10,396 nucleotides of DNA from RBG-16-57-9 sp964529745 (GTDB lineage: Archaea; Thermoproteota; Bathyarchaeia; TCS64), in the NCBI GenBank assembly GCA_964529745.1, contig CAZGZR010000091.1:1-10396 (forward strand), written 5' to 3'. Of this stretch, positions 1 to 6,173 are shown piece after piece. The position numbers were made by a program, and so were the translations under genes. The notes beneath the pieces were generated by a model, which did not search any database, was not told the origin of the DNA, and saw only the letters and a program-made list of their open reading frames with translations. Position 1 is the first letter of the stretch, and the number at the start of each line of letters is the position of its first letter.

Positions 1-72
1 CGTGTACACCCCCACCACCACCACCAGCAAGGCAGCCATCAGCAGCGAGCCATCAACCCTCTTCAACGCCAT
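1..72 (-). CDS. N-terminus of a membrane or secreted protein (partial)
   Basis: Reading leftwards from ATG at 72 gives an open frame of 24 codons that runs off the window edge. The peptide starts MALKRVDGSL and continues as a very hydrophobic stretch rich in Leu, Val and Ala (residues 9-22), preceded by Lys4 and Arg5. That is the pattern of a signal peptide or first transmembrane helix. A TATA-like box on the same strand at 114-121 would start transcription near 92, leaving a leader of about 20 bases, and a GAGG sits just before the ATG. The frame stays open further upstream, but those codons would overlap the promoter, so the ATG at 72 is preferred. The protein family cannot be told from 24 residues. 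Confidence 0.55.
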   Translation of the reverse strand, partial: MALKRVDGSLLMAALLVVVVGVYT

Positions 73-106
73 CGCCGCCTCAGCTCGTCTACGTCCTGAC
101 TCATAG

Positions 107-352
107 TTGACCGCATATAATGCACTGTCTCCCCCAAGGGATGGCGGTTCAAATAGTGTTCCCCTGTGGTCATTGGGGAAGATTTTTACTGTAGGGCTTC
201 CATGTCGGCGTGAACCCCTTCATGGGGGACACCCGGCTAGGACCACTGTGGTCATCGGCCCGGTCTTGCCCGAGATGCTCGTGGAGATAGAGTGCGTCGC
301 CTAAGCCGTGACGTGCATCCGGTAAATCAACCCGGGGGGTGAGCCGTGAACC
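107..352 (+). pseudogene. GC-rich relic, possibly the 3' end of an IS200/IS605 tnpB with its right end
   Basis: A short open frame runs from just after a TAG at 104-106 to TAA at 302-304. It begins with a TTG that has no visible ribosome site, so it is not a convincing gene. Its last third (REPLHGG, TTVVIGP, EMLVEIECVA) has the look of the variable C-terminal tail of archaeal TnpB proteins. This is a recollection of pattern, not a match I can prove. The following 48 bases are GC-rich and can fold (CATCCGG at 315-321 against CCGG/GGGTG around 332-341). They also carry AGCCGTGA twice (304-311, 342-349). Composition then drops sharply to AT-rich DNA at about 352, as expected at an element boundary. 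Other features are a palindrome GACCAC-T-GTGGTC at 241-253 and a direct repeat CTGTGGTCAT at 164-173 and 246-255. The alternative is ordinary non-coding DNA. Confidence 0.25.
114..121 (-). promoter_or_regulatory. TATA-like box for the leftward gene at 1-72
   Basis: The minus strand reads ATTATATG here, about 45 bases before the ATG at 72. Archaeal transcription starts about 25 bases downstream of the TATA centre, predicting a start near 92. This is prediction only. Confidence 0.35.
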
Positions 353-553
353 CACATTTATGTTATTTTGATGAATAAAAGCCAGAAAATGTAGGAAAAA
401 CTAGCTGTTTTAAATCGGATTCCTATGAAAAACTAATTATTCCTATAAAATTTATTCCTAAAAACCGAAAAAACCTGGAAAACCTATTAGGGATGCCCTT
501 CAACGAGCCCTTTAAAAGGCACCACCCTTTAATAGGGTTGGATTTGCATCAAC
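353..553. other. AT-rich intergenic region with repeated ATTCCTA boxes
   Basis: This 200-base stretch has no credible gene. ATTCCTA occurs at 419-425, 439-445 and 454-460, and the inverse form TAGGAA at 392-397. The first two copies are followed by T, a purine or A, then a run of A, and the third directly by a run of A. Further on, AACCTATTAGGG (479-490) is imperfectly inverted relative to the CCCTTTAATAGGGTT just before aIF1A (about 525-539). These may be regulatory sites for aIF1A or simple AT-rich drift. Confidence 0.5.
511..518 (+). promoter_or_regulatory. TATA-like box of the aIF1A gene
   Basis: TTTAAAAG lies about 40 bases before the GTG start at 554. The predicted transcription start is near 538-540, giving a leader of about 15 bases. 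The predicted initiation region follows a small AT-containing palindrome, CCCTTTAATAGGG. Confidence 0.45.
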
Positions 554-868
554 GTGGGTAAACGATTAGTAAAGAACGAAGGCGACCTCCGGAGGAACAT
601 GAAGCTCCCCAACAAGTACGACATACTGGGCATAGTCACGAAGAACTACGGCCAGGCACGCATGAACGTTAAGTGCCAGGACGGCGAGACCCGTATGTGC
701 CGCGTCCGCGGCAAGATGAAGAAGCGCCGCTGGGTGCGCGAGGGGGACGTGGTGCTCATAAGCCCCTGGGAGTTCGAGTCGGACCGGAAGGGCGACATAG
801 TCTTCAGGTACACGAGCAACCAGGCGCACTGGCTTAGGCAGAACGACTATCTCAGGATAGACGAGTAA
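554..868 (+). CDS. Translation initiation factor aIF1A
   Basis: This is the archaeal/eukaryotic-type initiation factor 1A, homologous to bacterial IF1. It binds the A site of the small ribosomal subunit and helps select the start codon. The 104-residue length is normal for the family. After a basic N-terminal tail, residues about 22-92 form the S1-like OB fold. The typical strands are visible: YDILGIVTKNYGQARMNVKC, then the conserved CRVRGKMKKRRWVREGDVVL segment and the SPWEF motif. The acidic C-terminus YLRIDE is also typical. The start is GTG at 554; the only ATG in frame near the N-terminus (Met16) would cut off the conserved basic tail. It stands alone here, convergent with the Lrp gene. 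Family assignment is firm; chromosomal location is implied because this is a core gene. Confidence 0.97.
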   Translation: MGKRLVKNEGDLRRNMKLPNKYDILGIVTKNYGQARMNVKCQDGETRMCRVRGKMKKRRWVREGDVVLISPWEFESDRKGDIVFRYTSNQAHWLRQNDYLRIDE

Positions 869-1001
869 CCGCCCTTTTCCGTTCTAACAGGATTTAAGTA
901 GACAGCCTACCAGTTTTTCGGCTCAGGACAATAAACCCTGAACAGCCAAAGCCATGCCGCGGCGGGATGTTTACACCGGCCTCGTATTCTGTCATCTGTT
1001 T
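869..1001. terminator. Convergent gap with possible terminators
   Basis: This gap separates the converging aIF1A and Lrp genes. For the rightward gene, CCCTTTTCC (873-881 area) and a TTTTT run inside 911-920 are candidate T-rich archaeal terminators. The TTTTT run is followed by a foldable segment: GGCTCAGG (920-927) pairs with CCTG (937-940) and AGCC (944-947) across a three-base bulge. A terminator for the leftward Lrp gene is not obvious. No gene is visible. Confidence 0.3.
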
Positions 1002-1454
1002 TTACTCTGTGAGTACCTTCTTCAAGACCTTCTCCCTGGACGTGATGAGCACCGAGTCTATCCAAGCTATGCCGTCGATCTTCCTGAGGCCGTCTATGAA
1101 CTCTGAGAGCCCGTCCAGCTGGGGGCAGGTCGCCGTGGAGATGATGTCGTAGTTGCCCACCGTGGTGTAGAGGTTGCATATCCTCTCGTTGTCCTTCATC
1201 TCGTCGATGATCCTTTCCGGGTTGGCGCCGCCGCTGACCTTTATGAGCAGGAGGGCGCGGCAGTCGTAGCCCAGCTCCTCGTCTTCGATGATGCTGACGT
1301 ACCCCTTGATTATACCCCTCTCCTCCAGCCTGCGTATCCTGCGGGACACCGTCGGGGGGCTGGAGTCTATGATCTTGGATATCTCCCTTACGCTGAGCCT
1401 GCTGTTCTGGGAGAGGAGCTCCAGTATCTTCTTGTCGATGTCGTCGTACCTCAA
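1002..1454 (-). CDS. Lrp/AsnC family transcriptional regulator
   Basis: This is a one-component feast/famine regulator of 150 residues, the usual length. An N-terminal AsnC-type winged helix-turn-helix (residues about 3-60) shows the classic opening DDIDKKILELL, then SVREISKIIDSSPPTVSRRIRRLEERGIIKGY. The C-terminal RAM ligand-binding and oligomerisation domain (about 65-140) includes the TVGNYDII turn, where effector amino acids bind in relatives. The start is TTG at 1454; an in-frame TGA lies just three codons upstream, so no longer form exists. A TATA-like box at 1484-1491 would place transcription start a few bases before the TTG. The gene diverges from the oxidoreductase/DUF1641 operon with 133 bases between the starts. 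It is therefore a natural candidate to control that operon or itself, which is inference. Its effector cannot be told from sequence. Confidence 0.93.
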   Translation of the reverse strand: MRYDDIDKKILELLSQNSRLSVREISKIIDSSPPTVSRRIRRLEERGIIKGYVSIIEDEELGYDCRALLLIKVSGGANPERIIDEMKDNERICNLYTTVGNYDIISTATCPQLDGLSEFIDGLRKIDGIAWIDSVLITSREKVLKKVLTE

Positions 1455-1483
1455 AGAGGTTCAGTATATCGGGTTTCTGATGG

Positions 1484-1491
1484 TATCTAAA
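1484..1491 (-). promoter_or_regulatory. TATA-like box of the Lrp/AsnC gene
   Basis: The minus strand reads TTTAGATA, preceded by an A-rich, then GG, segment that could serve as a BRE. The centre is about 33 bases before the TTG start, predicting a leader of under ten bases. Confidence 0.45.
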
Positions 1492-1533
1492 CCTTTTTTA
1501 TAGGTTGGTCTGGTTGAGAGGTAAATTATTTAT

Positions 1534-1542
1534 CTTTATAAC
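1534..1542 (+). promoter_or_regulatory. TATA-like box of the oxidoreductase operon
   Basis: CTTTATAAC is a good archaeal TATA match. Transcription is predicted to start near 1562-1565, inside the 19-base palindrome at 1558-1576 and about 25 bases before the ATG at 1588. Confidence 0.55.
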
Positions 1543-1557
1543 GTAATTTGAGTGGGA

Positions 1558-1576
1558 AATGAAACATTGTTTCATT
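1558..1576. promoter_or_regulatory. Perfect 19-base palindrome, candidate operator
   Basis: The arms AATGAAACA and TGTTTCATT are exact reverse complements around a single central T. The site covers the predicted transcription start of the oxidoreductase operon, where a bound dimer would block RNA polymerase. The binder is unknown; the divergent Lrp/AsnC protein next door is the obvious candidate. Confidence 0.6.
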
Positions 1577-1587
1577 GACGAGTGGTT

Positions 1588-2790
1588 ATGATGGCGAAGA
1601 AAAATCTGTTGATACTCGGGGCCGGCGCCGCCGGCTCCATAGTGGCGAACAAGGTGACCAGGGAGCTGAGAAACGAGATAGCCAAGGGCGAGTTCGGCGT
1701 GACGGTGCTGGACAAGAGCGAAACGGCGTACAACCCCGCCGGCTACACGTTCATGCCCTTCCACCTGCTGGCCCCCGAGGACATCATGAGGCCCATGAAG
1801 AAGGTCATCAGCCCCAGGGCTGACGCCTATTACGGGGACGACGGAGAAGTTACCAACGTTGACCTGGGGAACAGGAAGGTCTCCGTGAAGAGCGGCAAGG
1901 AGTACGGATACGACTACCTGCTGATAGCCACGGGCGCCCGGCTGGCACCTGAGACGGTGCCCGGCCTGGTGGACGACTACAACACCTTCTACACGATGGA
2001 CGGCTCCCTCGCGTTGAGGGAGAAGCTGAACACGTTCGACGGCGGCAAGATCGTGATAACGACGCCCGAGATGCCCATCGCGTGCCCCGGGGCCCCCAGC
2101 AAGTTCACCGTGCTGCTGGACGACTACCTGAGGTACGTGCGGACGGGGGACATCAGGGACAAGACCGAGATCACGTTCCTCTGGCCCATAAACAACGTGG
2201 GGCCGCCGGTGTACGACGAGAAGGTGAGAAAGGGCTGCGAGGGCAGGGACGTGGACCGCCGGTACAACTTCAAGACCGAGTCGGTGGACCCCGACGCCAA
2301 GACCGTGACCTCGGCGGACGGTGAGACGGTGGACTACGATCTCCTCATCTCCATACCGCCCCACAGGGGCGCCAAGGCTATGCAGGACTCCGGGATAAGC
2401 GACGACAAGGGGTGGCTGCCCACCAACAAGTACACCCTCCAGTACAGCAAGTCTCCTTCGGAGAGCTACGACGAAGTCTACGCCGTCGGCGACGGGGGCC
2501 CCATCACCATGAACAAGATGGGCATCAACGCCCACTTCCAGGCCCTGAAGACGGGCCAGAACCTGATAAACGACTACCACGGAAACGGCGTCAAGTCCAT
2601 CTACAAGGGCGAGCAGGGATGCCCCATAGTGGAGTCATCCTACACGCCCTCGACGGACGGCAAGGCGTACATGGTGACGTGGACGTACGGCAACCCGGCG
2701 AAGTCGTTCAGCTCGGGCAAGATGGGTTGGCTCATCTACCGGATGTACTACTACATCTACTTCGATCTGACGGCGAAGGCGATAATGTAG
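1588..2790 (+). CDS. SQR-like FAD-dependent pyridine nucleotide-disulfide oxidoreductase
   Basis: This is a flavoprotein of the sulfide:quinone oxidoreductase / type II NADH dehydrogenase superfamily, about 400 residues as in SQR. The N-terminal FAD-binding motif is LLILGAGAAGS. A central LLIATGARL precedes the second half, and the C-terminal FAD motif is VYAVGDGGPITMNKMG. Counting from the GTG at 1582, the cysteines are Cys168 (IACPGAP), Cys219 and Cys347 (QGCPIVE). Cys168 and Cys347 sit where SQRs carry the pair that handles sulfide sulfur; the third, more N-terminal SQR cysteine is absent. The aromatic tail (GWLIYRMYYYIYFD) probably anchors it to the membrane beside quinones. ATG at 1588 or 1591 is preferred over GTG at 1582. 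The DUF1641 gene follows directly after its stop, so the two are co-transcribed. Sulfide as substrate is likely but not proven. Confidence 0.85.
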   Translation: MMAKKNLLILGAGAAGSIVANKVTRELRNEIAKGEFGVTVLDKSETAYNPAGYTFMPFHLLAPEDIMRPMKKVISPRADAYYGDDGEVTNVDLGNRKVSVKSGKEYGYDYLLIATGARLAPETVPGLVDDYNTFYTMDGSLALREKLNTFDGGKIVITTPEMPIACPGAPSKFTVLLDDYLRYVRTGDIRDKTEITFLWPINNVGPPVYDEKVRKGCEGRDVDRRYNFKTESVDPDAKTVTSADGETVDYDLLISIPPHRGAKAMQDSGISDDKGWLPTNKYTLQYSKSPSESYDEVYAVGDGGPITMNKMGINAHFQALKTGQNLINDYHGNGVKSIYKGEQGCPIVESSYTPSTDGKAYMVTWTYGNPAKSFSSGKMGWLIYRMYYYIYFDLTAKAIM

Positions 2791-2793
2791 GTG

Positions 2794-3153
2794 ATGAATG
2801 TGACAGAGAAAACTAGTAGCGGAGTGACCCTGGAGCCCCACACAGTCGAGTCCATGGTCGAGCTCATAGACACCTTCGGGCTCATCATGACCTTCCTCAA
2901 CGACCAGGCCATACAGGACCTTTCGGGCATGATGGCGCAGCTGCTGAAGCTGGTGAACGGCCTCACCGGCAGCGACATCGTTGACCTCCTGGAGGCGGCC
3001 CTCATGGACCCGGAGTTCGACAAGGCCATGATGGACCCGCCGAAGATGGGGATGTTCGGCATCCTCGGCGCGCTGGGCGACGATGACACCCAGAAGGGTA
3101 TAGGAATCCTCCTGGCGCTGGTCAAGGCGTTGGGGAAGGCATCGACTAGATAA
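2794..3153 (+). CDS. DUF1641 domain protein
   Basis: This is a helical protein of about 119 residues with the DUF1641 pattern. It has a hydrophobic amphipathic helix (TVESMVELIDTFGLIMTFLN), a middle LSGMMAQLLKLVNGLT segment, and a C-terminal GILGALGDDDTQKGIGILLA stretch with the Gly-Ala-rich turn seen in the family. It begins within three bases of the oxidoreductase stop codon, either at GTG 2791 or ATG 2794, so it is translated from the same message. From established knowledge, DUF1641 proteins commonly sit beside SQR-like flavoproteins or formate dehydrogenase-type genes. Their molecular role is not settled, and a membrane or partner-docking function is a guess. No cysteines, metal-binding motifs or full transmembrane helices are seen. 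A T-rich terminator follows, so the operon appears to be just these two genes. Confidence 0.85.
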   Translation: MNVTEKTSSGVTLEPHTVESMVELIDTFGLIMTFLNDQAIQDLSGMMAQLLKLVNGLTGSDIVDLLEAALMDPEFDKAMMDPPKMGMFGILGALGDDDTQKGIGILLALVKALGKASTR

Positions 3154-3160
3154 CCCAAGC

Positions 3161-3179
3161 TCTCTTCTTCTTTTTATTA
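3161..3179 (+). terminator. T-rich terminator after the DUF1641 gene
   Basis: A pyrimidine tract (TCTCTTCTTCTTTTTATTA) begins seven bases after the stop. Runs of T without a required hairpin are the usual archaeal intrinsic terminator. Confidence 0.55.
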
Positions 3180-3253
3180 GTTCACGGTGGAACTCTGGTG
3201 GCTAGAATCCGTAGACTTATTCGGCTCGACACCTATATTCGGGGGGCGCATCG

Positions 3254-4216
3254 TTGGAGAACTCCATAGTCGTTGAGGGGCTAACCAAGAGGTACGGCGA
3301 CAAGCTTGCGCTCGACGGCGTGAGCTTCGAGGTGGGACGCGGCGAAGTGTTCGGCTACCTGGGCCCCAACGGCGCGGGCAAGAGCACGACGATAAACATA
3401 CTCTCGGGGCTCATCGACCCCACGGGGGGGAAAGCCTTCATAGACGGGTACAACGTTGTACGCGAACGCGTCGAGATAAAGAAGAAGATAGGGGTCGTGC
3501 CCGAGACGTCCAACCTGTACGACGAGTTGACCGTGCGGGAGAACCTCCTTTTCGTGTCGAAGCTGTACCACGTCCCCGCGAGCGTCAGAGAGGAACGGAT
3601 CGCGGGGCTCCTAGACTCCTTCGACCTGGTGGAGCACGGGGGCAGACGCTTCGGCAGTCTCTCCAAGGGCTTGAAGAGGCGGGCCGTTCTGGCCGCCGCG
3701 CTGGTCCATGAGCCGGACATACTCTTCCTCGATGAGCCCACCTCCGGGCTGGACGTCGTGAGCGCCAAGACGCTGAGGCGCATGATCCAGGAGTTCAAGG
3801 AGAGGGGGATCACGGTCTTCCTCACCACCCACTACATAGAGGAGGCCGGCCTCCTCTGCGACCGCGTAGCCATAATCGTCCACGGAAGGATAGTGATGAT
3901 CGACACCCCCCGCGCGCTGGAGGACGCGGCGCAGGAGATGCCTGTGCTGGACGCGGTGGTTGAGCATGGCGGGCCTCTGTCGGAGGAAGCCCTGAGCGGT
4001 GTCCCCGCCGAGGAAGTCACGGTCACAGGGGACAGGGTCAGGATATACACCCGGGACATACCGGCCGCCATAAACTCGCTGTCCCGCCTGTCCGAGGAGA
4101 TGGGGTTCCGCATAACGGAGGTCAACACCCTGAAGCCCACCCTGGAGGACGCCTTCATCCGCATCACGGGGCTCTCCGCCGACCAGATGAAGACCGAGAA
4201 GGAGGGGAAACGTTGA
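3254..4216 (+). CDS. ABC-2 type transporter, ATP-binding protein
   Basis: This is the cytoplasmic ATPase that powers the adjoining permease, probably for export of a drug-like, lipid or polysaccharide substrate. The protein has 320 residues. Walker A is GPNGAGKST (37-45), Walker B ILFLDE (156-161), the D-loop SGLD (164-167) and the switch histidine His193 in TTHYIEEA. The signature motif is LSKGL (136-140) instead of LSGGQ, and the Q-loop position reads VVPETSN with Glu84 in place of Gln; both occur in DrrA/CcmA-like ABC-2 ATPases. Residues from about 225 form the extra C-terminal domain of this subfamily, with the typical LKPTLEDAFIRITG close. The start is TTG at 3254, preceded by a run of G that may serve as ribosome site. 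The last four bases overlap the permease start. The substrate cannot be inferred. Confidence 0.93.
   Translation: MENSIVVEGLTKRYGDKLALDGVSFEVGRGEVFGYLGPNGAGKSTTINILSGLIDPTGGKAFIDGYNVVRERVEIKKKIGVVPETSNLYDELTVRENLLFVSKLYHVPASVREERIAGLLDSFDLVEHGGRRFGSLSKGLKRRAVLAAALVHEPDILFLDEPTSGLDVVSAKTLRRMIQEFKERGITVFLTTHYIEEAGLLCDRVAIIVHGRIVMIDTPRALEDAAQEMPVLDAVVEHGGPLSEEALSGVPAEEVTVTGDRVRIYTRDIPAAINSLSRLSEEMGFRITEVNTLKPTLEDAFIRITGLSADQMKTEKEGKR
4201..4207 (+). promoter_or_regulatory. Shine-Dalgarno site for the ABC permease
   Basis: GGAGGGG inside the ATPase gene lies five bases before the TTG at 4213. It decides that unusual start and implies coupled translation of the two subunits. Confidence 0.7.
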
Positions 4217-4941
4217 GCCTCGCCGAGGAGCTTGAGGGGATAGCCGCCATCCTGGAGAAGGACCTGAAGGCGTACTACTTCAAGCCGCCGAACATCAGCT
4301 GGGGGATACTCTTCCCGGTGGTGCTGGCGCTGGCCTTCAGCCTCAGGAACCCCGACGGCTTGACTGAGCTGGCCCCCGGCCTGGTAGCCATGGCGGCGCT
4401 CTTCGGGACCACGAGCATGGAGGCCATAGTGATCACCTTCGAGAAGCGGGTGGGAGCCTTCGAGAGGCTGCTGCTGGCTCCCGTGAGCCACGCCTCGATA
4501 ATGCTGGGGAAGATACTGGGCGGCGCAGTGTTCGGCCTGGTGATCTCAACGGTCATGACGGTCCTCACCACGGTCTTCCTCGGCGCCCAGATAACAAACC
4601 TGCCCGGGTTCACCGCCGTGCTACTGCTCACAGTCGTGGCCCACTCGGCCCTCGGGGCGCTGGTGGCCGTGTCCGTCAAGGAGGTCTTCGAGGCCCAGAC
4701 CCTGAGCAACTACTTCCGCTTCCCCATGATATTCCTCTGCGGCGTCTTCATACCGTTGCAGCGGATGCCCCGGGCCCTCCAGATCGTGGCCCGTCTGCTC
4801 CCCTTGACGTACTCCGTGGACGCCTTCAAGGCGGTGATGGGCGGAGCCGTGTCCGGTCTCGTGCTTGACCTGGCCGTGTTGACCGTCTACTGTCTGGCAC
4901 TGGTCGCCGGCTCTGTGGCTCAACTGAAGAGGAGCCTGTAA
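4213..4941 (+). CDS. ABC-2 type transporter, permease protein
   Basis: This is the membrane subunit of the exporter, 242 residues with six predicted transmembrane helices at roughly 26-44, 54-74, 100-122, 130-153, 168-182 and 217-237. The N-terminal 25 residues form the amphipathic coupling helix seen in this family (LEKDLKAYYFKPP). The ABC-2 signature region is clear between helices 5 and 6: FRFPMIFLCGVFIPLQRMP followed by LPLTYSVDAFKAVM. The TTG start overlaps the ATPase TGA as TTGA, with a strong Shine-Dalgarno site upstream, so the two proteins are made together. It is one half-size permease, so a homodimer is expected. No further transporter component follows. Confidence 0.92.
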   Translation: MSLAEELEGIAAILEKDLKAYYFKPPNISWGILFPVVLALAFSLRNPDGLTELAPGLVAMAALFGTTSMEAIVITFEKRVGAFERLLLAPVSHASIMLGKILGGAVFGLVISTVMTVLTTVFLGAQITNLPGFTAVLLLTVVAHSALGALVAVSVKEVFEAQTLSNYFRFPMIFLCGVFIPLQRMPRALQIVARLLPLTYSVDAFKAVMGGAVSGLVLDLAVLTVYCLALVAGSVAQLKRSL

Positions 4942-5071
4942 AAACCCTGTTCACCGTATGCGTCGGGTGATCAGCGATCGCCGTTGTACGTTTTAGAACA
5001 CTCGTTCAAATACGTAGGATGATATACGCGCTTTCTTCATCTAAAACTGAAACAGTTAACGAGGAATACGC
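4942..5071. promoter_or_regulatory. Promoter region of the DUF4349 gene
   Basis: No gene is present. A weak TATA-like GATATAC at 5021-5027 predicts a transcription start near 5050. A perfect palindrome AACTG-AAA-CAGTT (5045-5057) lies on that start. GTTTTAGA (4990-4997) and TCTAAAAC (5040-5047) are exact inverted copies flanking the box. GGGTGATCAGCG at 4965-4976 recurs inverted at 6217-6228. Terminators for the permease gene are not obvious. Confidence 0.4.
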
Positions 5072-6097
5072 ATGAATGGATTTAAACGAATACCTAGACC
5101 CACAAAGAAGGGCATGGTCACCGCAGCGGCTCTCGTCGCGCTACTCTTCTCGTCGTACATGGTGGGAAGCAGATACATTCCCGGCGAGGCATCATTAACC
5201 CCGTCCGGATTAAGCTACCAGCGTTCATCCGGCGGCGAGGCGGTGATGCTCGCGTCTGATACGAGCGACGCCGCCGTCGCCGCGGCCTCGGCTGCCGCCA
5301 CGGCGGCTTCTGCGGCGGCTGACGCCGCTAAGGCGGCCTCCGCGAGCCCGTTGACGGTCTTGTTCGGCGTCGGCTCCAACGGCGAGGCAGAGTACGACGT
5401 GGAGGCCGTCGAGCTCTACGCGGAGAGGCTGGTGGTGTTCACGGCCCGGCTGGAGCTGGAGGTCGAGGACGTGGAGGCGACGGTCGACGCTTTGAGGCTG
5501 CTGGCCGAGAGCCACGGCGGCTTCGTCTCCACCGTTAGCACGAGGGACGACAGGGGCTCCATCACCATCCGGGTCCCCCAGAGACGGTTCGACGACGCCG
5601 TCGAGGAGATCGAGGGACTCGGCGAGGTCAAGAGCCGTAACCTGCAGGGCGAGGACGTCACCGAGGAGTACGTGGACCTCCAGGCCGAGCTCACCAACAT
5701 GGAGCGACAGGAGCAGAGGCTCCTCGACATCATGGAGATGGGCGACACCGTGGACTCGGTGCTCAAGGTGGAGCGGGAGCTTGAGCGGGTCAGGGGCCGA
5801 ATCGAGAGCCTCCAGGGCAGGATCAACTACCTGGACAGCAGGGTGGAGCTAGCCACCATAACCGTGAACCTGAACCTCGAGCCAGAGGAGGAGCCGGAGC
5901 CCCATCTGGCATGGTTCCCGGAGGTGGACTGGGGCGAGCCCGTGAGGGCGGGGCTCTCCGTCCTCTTCACCGTGACCCAGGGCATGATCACCATGGTGAT
6001 AGTGCTGGGCCCCTTCGCCGCCGTCGGCTACGGCGGGTTCAGGGCGTACAGGTACTTCAGGAGCCAGAGGACAGAGGAAATAGAGGCAGCGTCTTAG
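5072..6097 (+). CDS. DUF4349 domain protein, membrane-anchored coiled coil
   Basis: This 341-residue protein has one hydrophobic helix at each end: residues 14-32 after a basic N-terminus, and 296-320 followed by basic RAYRYFRSQR. That topology puts the central part outside the membrane with both ends inside. Residues 63-92 are an Ala/Ser-rich, low-complexity linker. The DUF4349 domain spans about 118-325. It shows paired beta-alpha units (ARLELEVEDVEATVDAL, GGFVSTVSTRDD, SITIRVPQRRFDDAVEEI, GEVKSRN), then LQGEDVTEEYVDLQAEL and a coiled coil (about 203-258) ending YLDSRVELATITVNL. Family members are widespread but of unknown function, perhaps envelope sensing or stress. The start is ATG at 5072. 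It follows the exporter genes but has its own promoter region, so a functional link is only possible. Confidence 0.9.
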   Translation: MNGFKRIPRPTKKGMVTAAALVALLFSSYMVGSRYIPGEASLTPSGLSYQRSSGGEAVMLASDTSDAAVAAASAAATAASAAADAAKAASASPLTVLFGVGSNGEAEYDVEAVELYAERLVVFTARLELEVEDVEATVDALRLLAESHGGFVSTVSTRDDRGSITIRVPQRRFDDAVEEIEGLGEVKSRNLQGEDVTEEYVDLQAELTNMERQEQRLLDIMEMGDTVDSVLKVERELERVRGRIESLQGRINYLDSRVELATITVNLNLEPEEEPEPHLAWFPEVDWGEPVRAGLSVLFTVTQGMITMVIVLGPFAAVGYGGFRAYRYFRSQRTEEIEAAS

Positions 6098-6105
6098 AAC
6101 CGATC

Positions 6106-6138
6106 GAGGCGCGTGGCAACACGAGCCTCTAAATTTTA
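6106..6138 (+). terminator. GCAA-tetraloop hairpin terminator after the DUF4349 gene
   Basis: GAGGC (6106-6110) pairs with GCCTC (6125-6129) and CGTG (6112-6115) with CACG (6120-6123), separated by one G-A mismatch. They close a GCAA (GNRA-type) tetraloop at 6116-6119. TAAATTTTAT follows directly. The arrangement resembles a stem-loop terminator or an mRNA 3' stabiliser. Confidence 0.55.
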
Positions 6139-6173
6139 TCCGATTGGGAACCGTCTGCATCTTAACACTGAGC

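Noticed and set aside
8..30. CCACCACCACCACCAG-like microsatellite at the left edge
   Set aside because: On the minus strand it is a run of Val codons (GTG) in the hydrophobic segment of the partial protein, so coding explains it.
1618..1640. GC palindrome GCCGGCGCCGCCGGC
   Set aside because: It encodes the GAGAAG FAD-binding turn, so base symmetry follows from Gly/Ala codons.
1498..2580. Long minus-strand open frame of 360 codons opposite the oxidoreductase gene
   Set aside because: It is antisense to a gene with clear FAD motifs, has a His/Val/Arg-rich composition without recognisable domains, and reflects GC-rich codon bias on the other strand.
3254..4216. Altered Q-loop (Glu84) and signature (LSKGL) as signs of a dead ATPase
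   Set aside because: Walker A, Walker B, D-loop and switch His are intact, and these variants are usual in ABC-2 ATPases, so it is probably active.
5265..5345. GC-rich repetitive stretch in the DUF4349 gene
   Set aside because: It encodes the Ala/Ser-rich linker after the first membrane helix. It is low-complexity coding sequence with no separate repeat unit.
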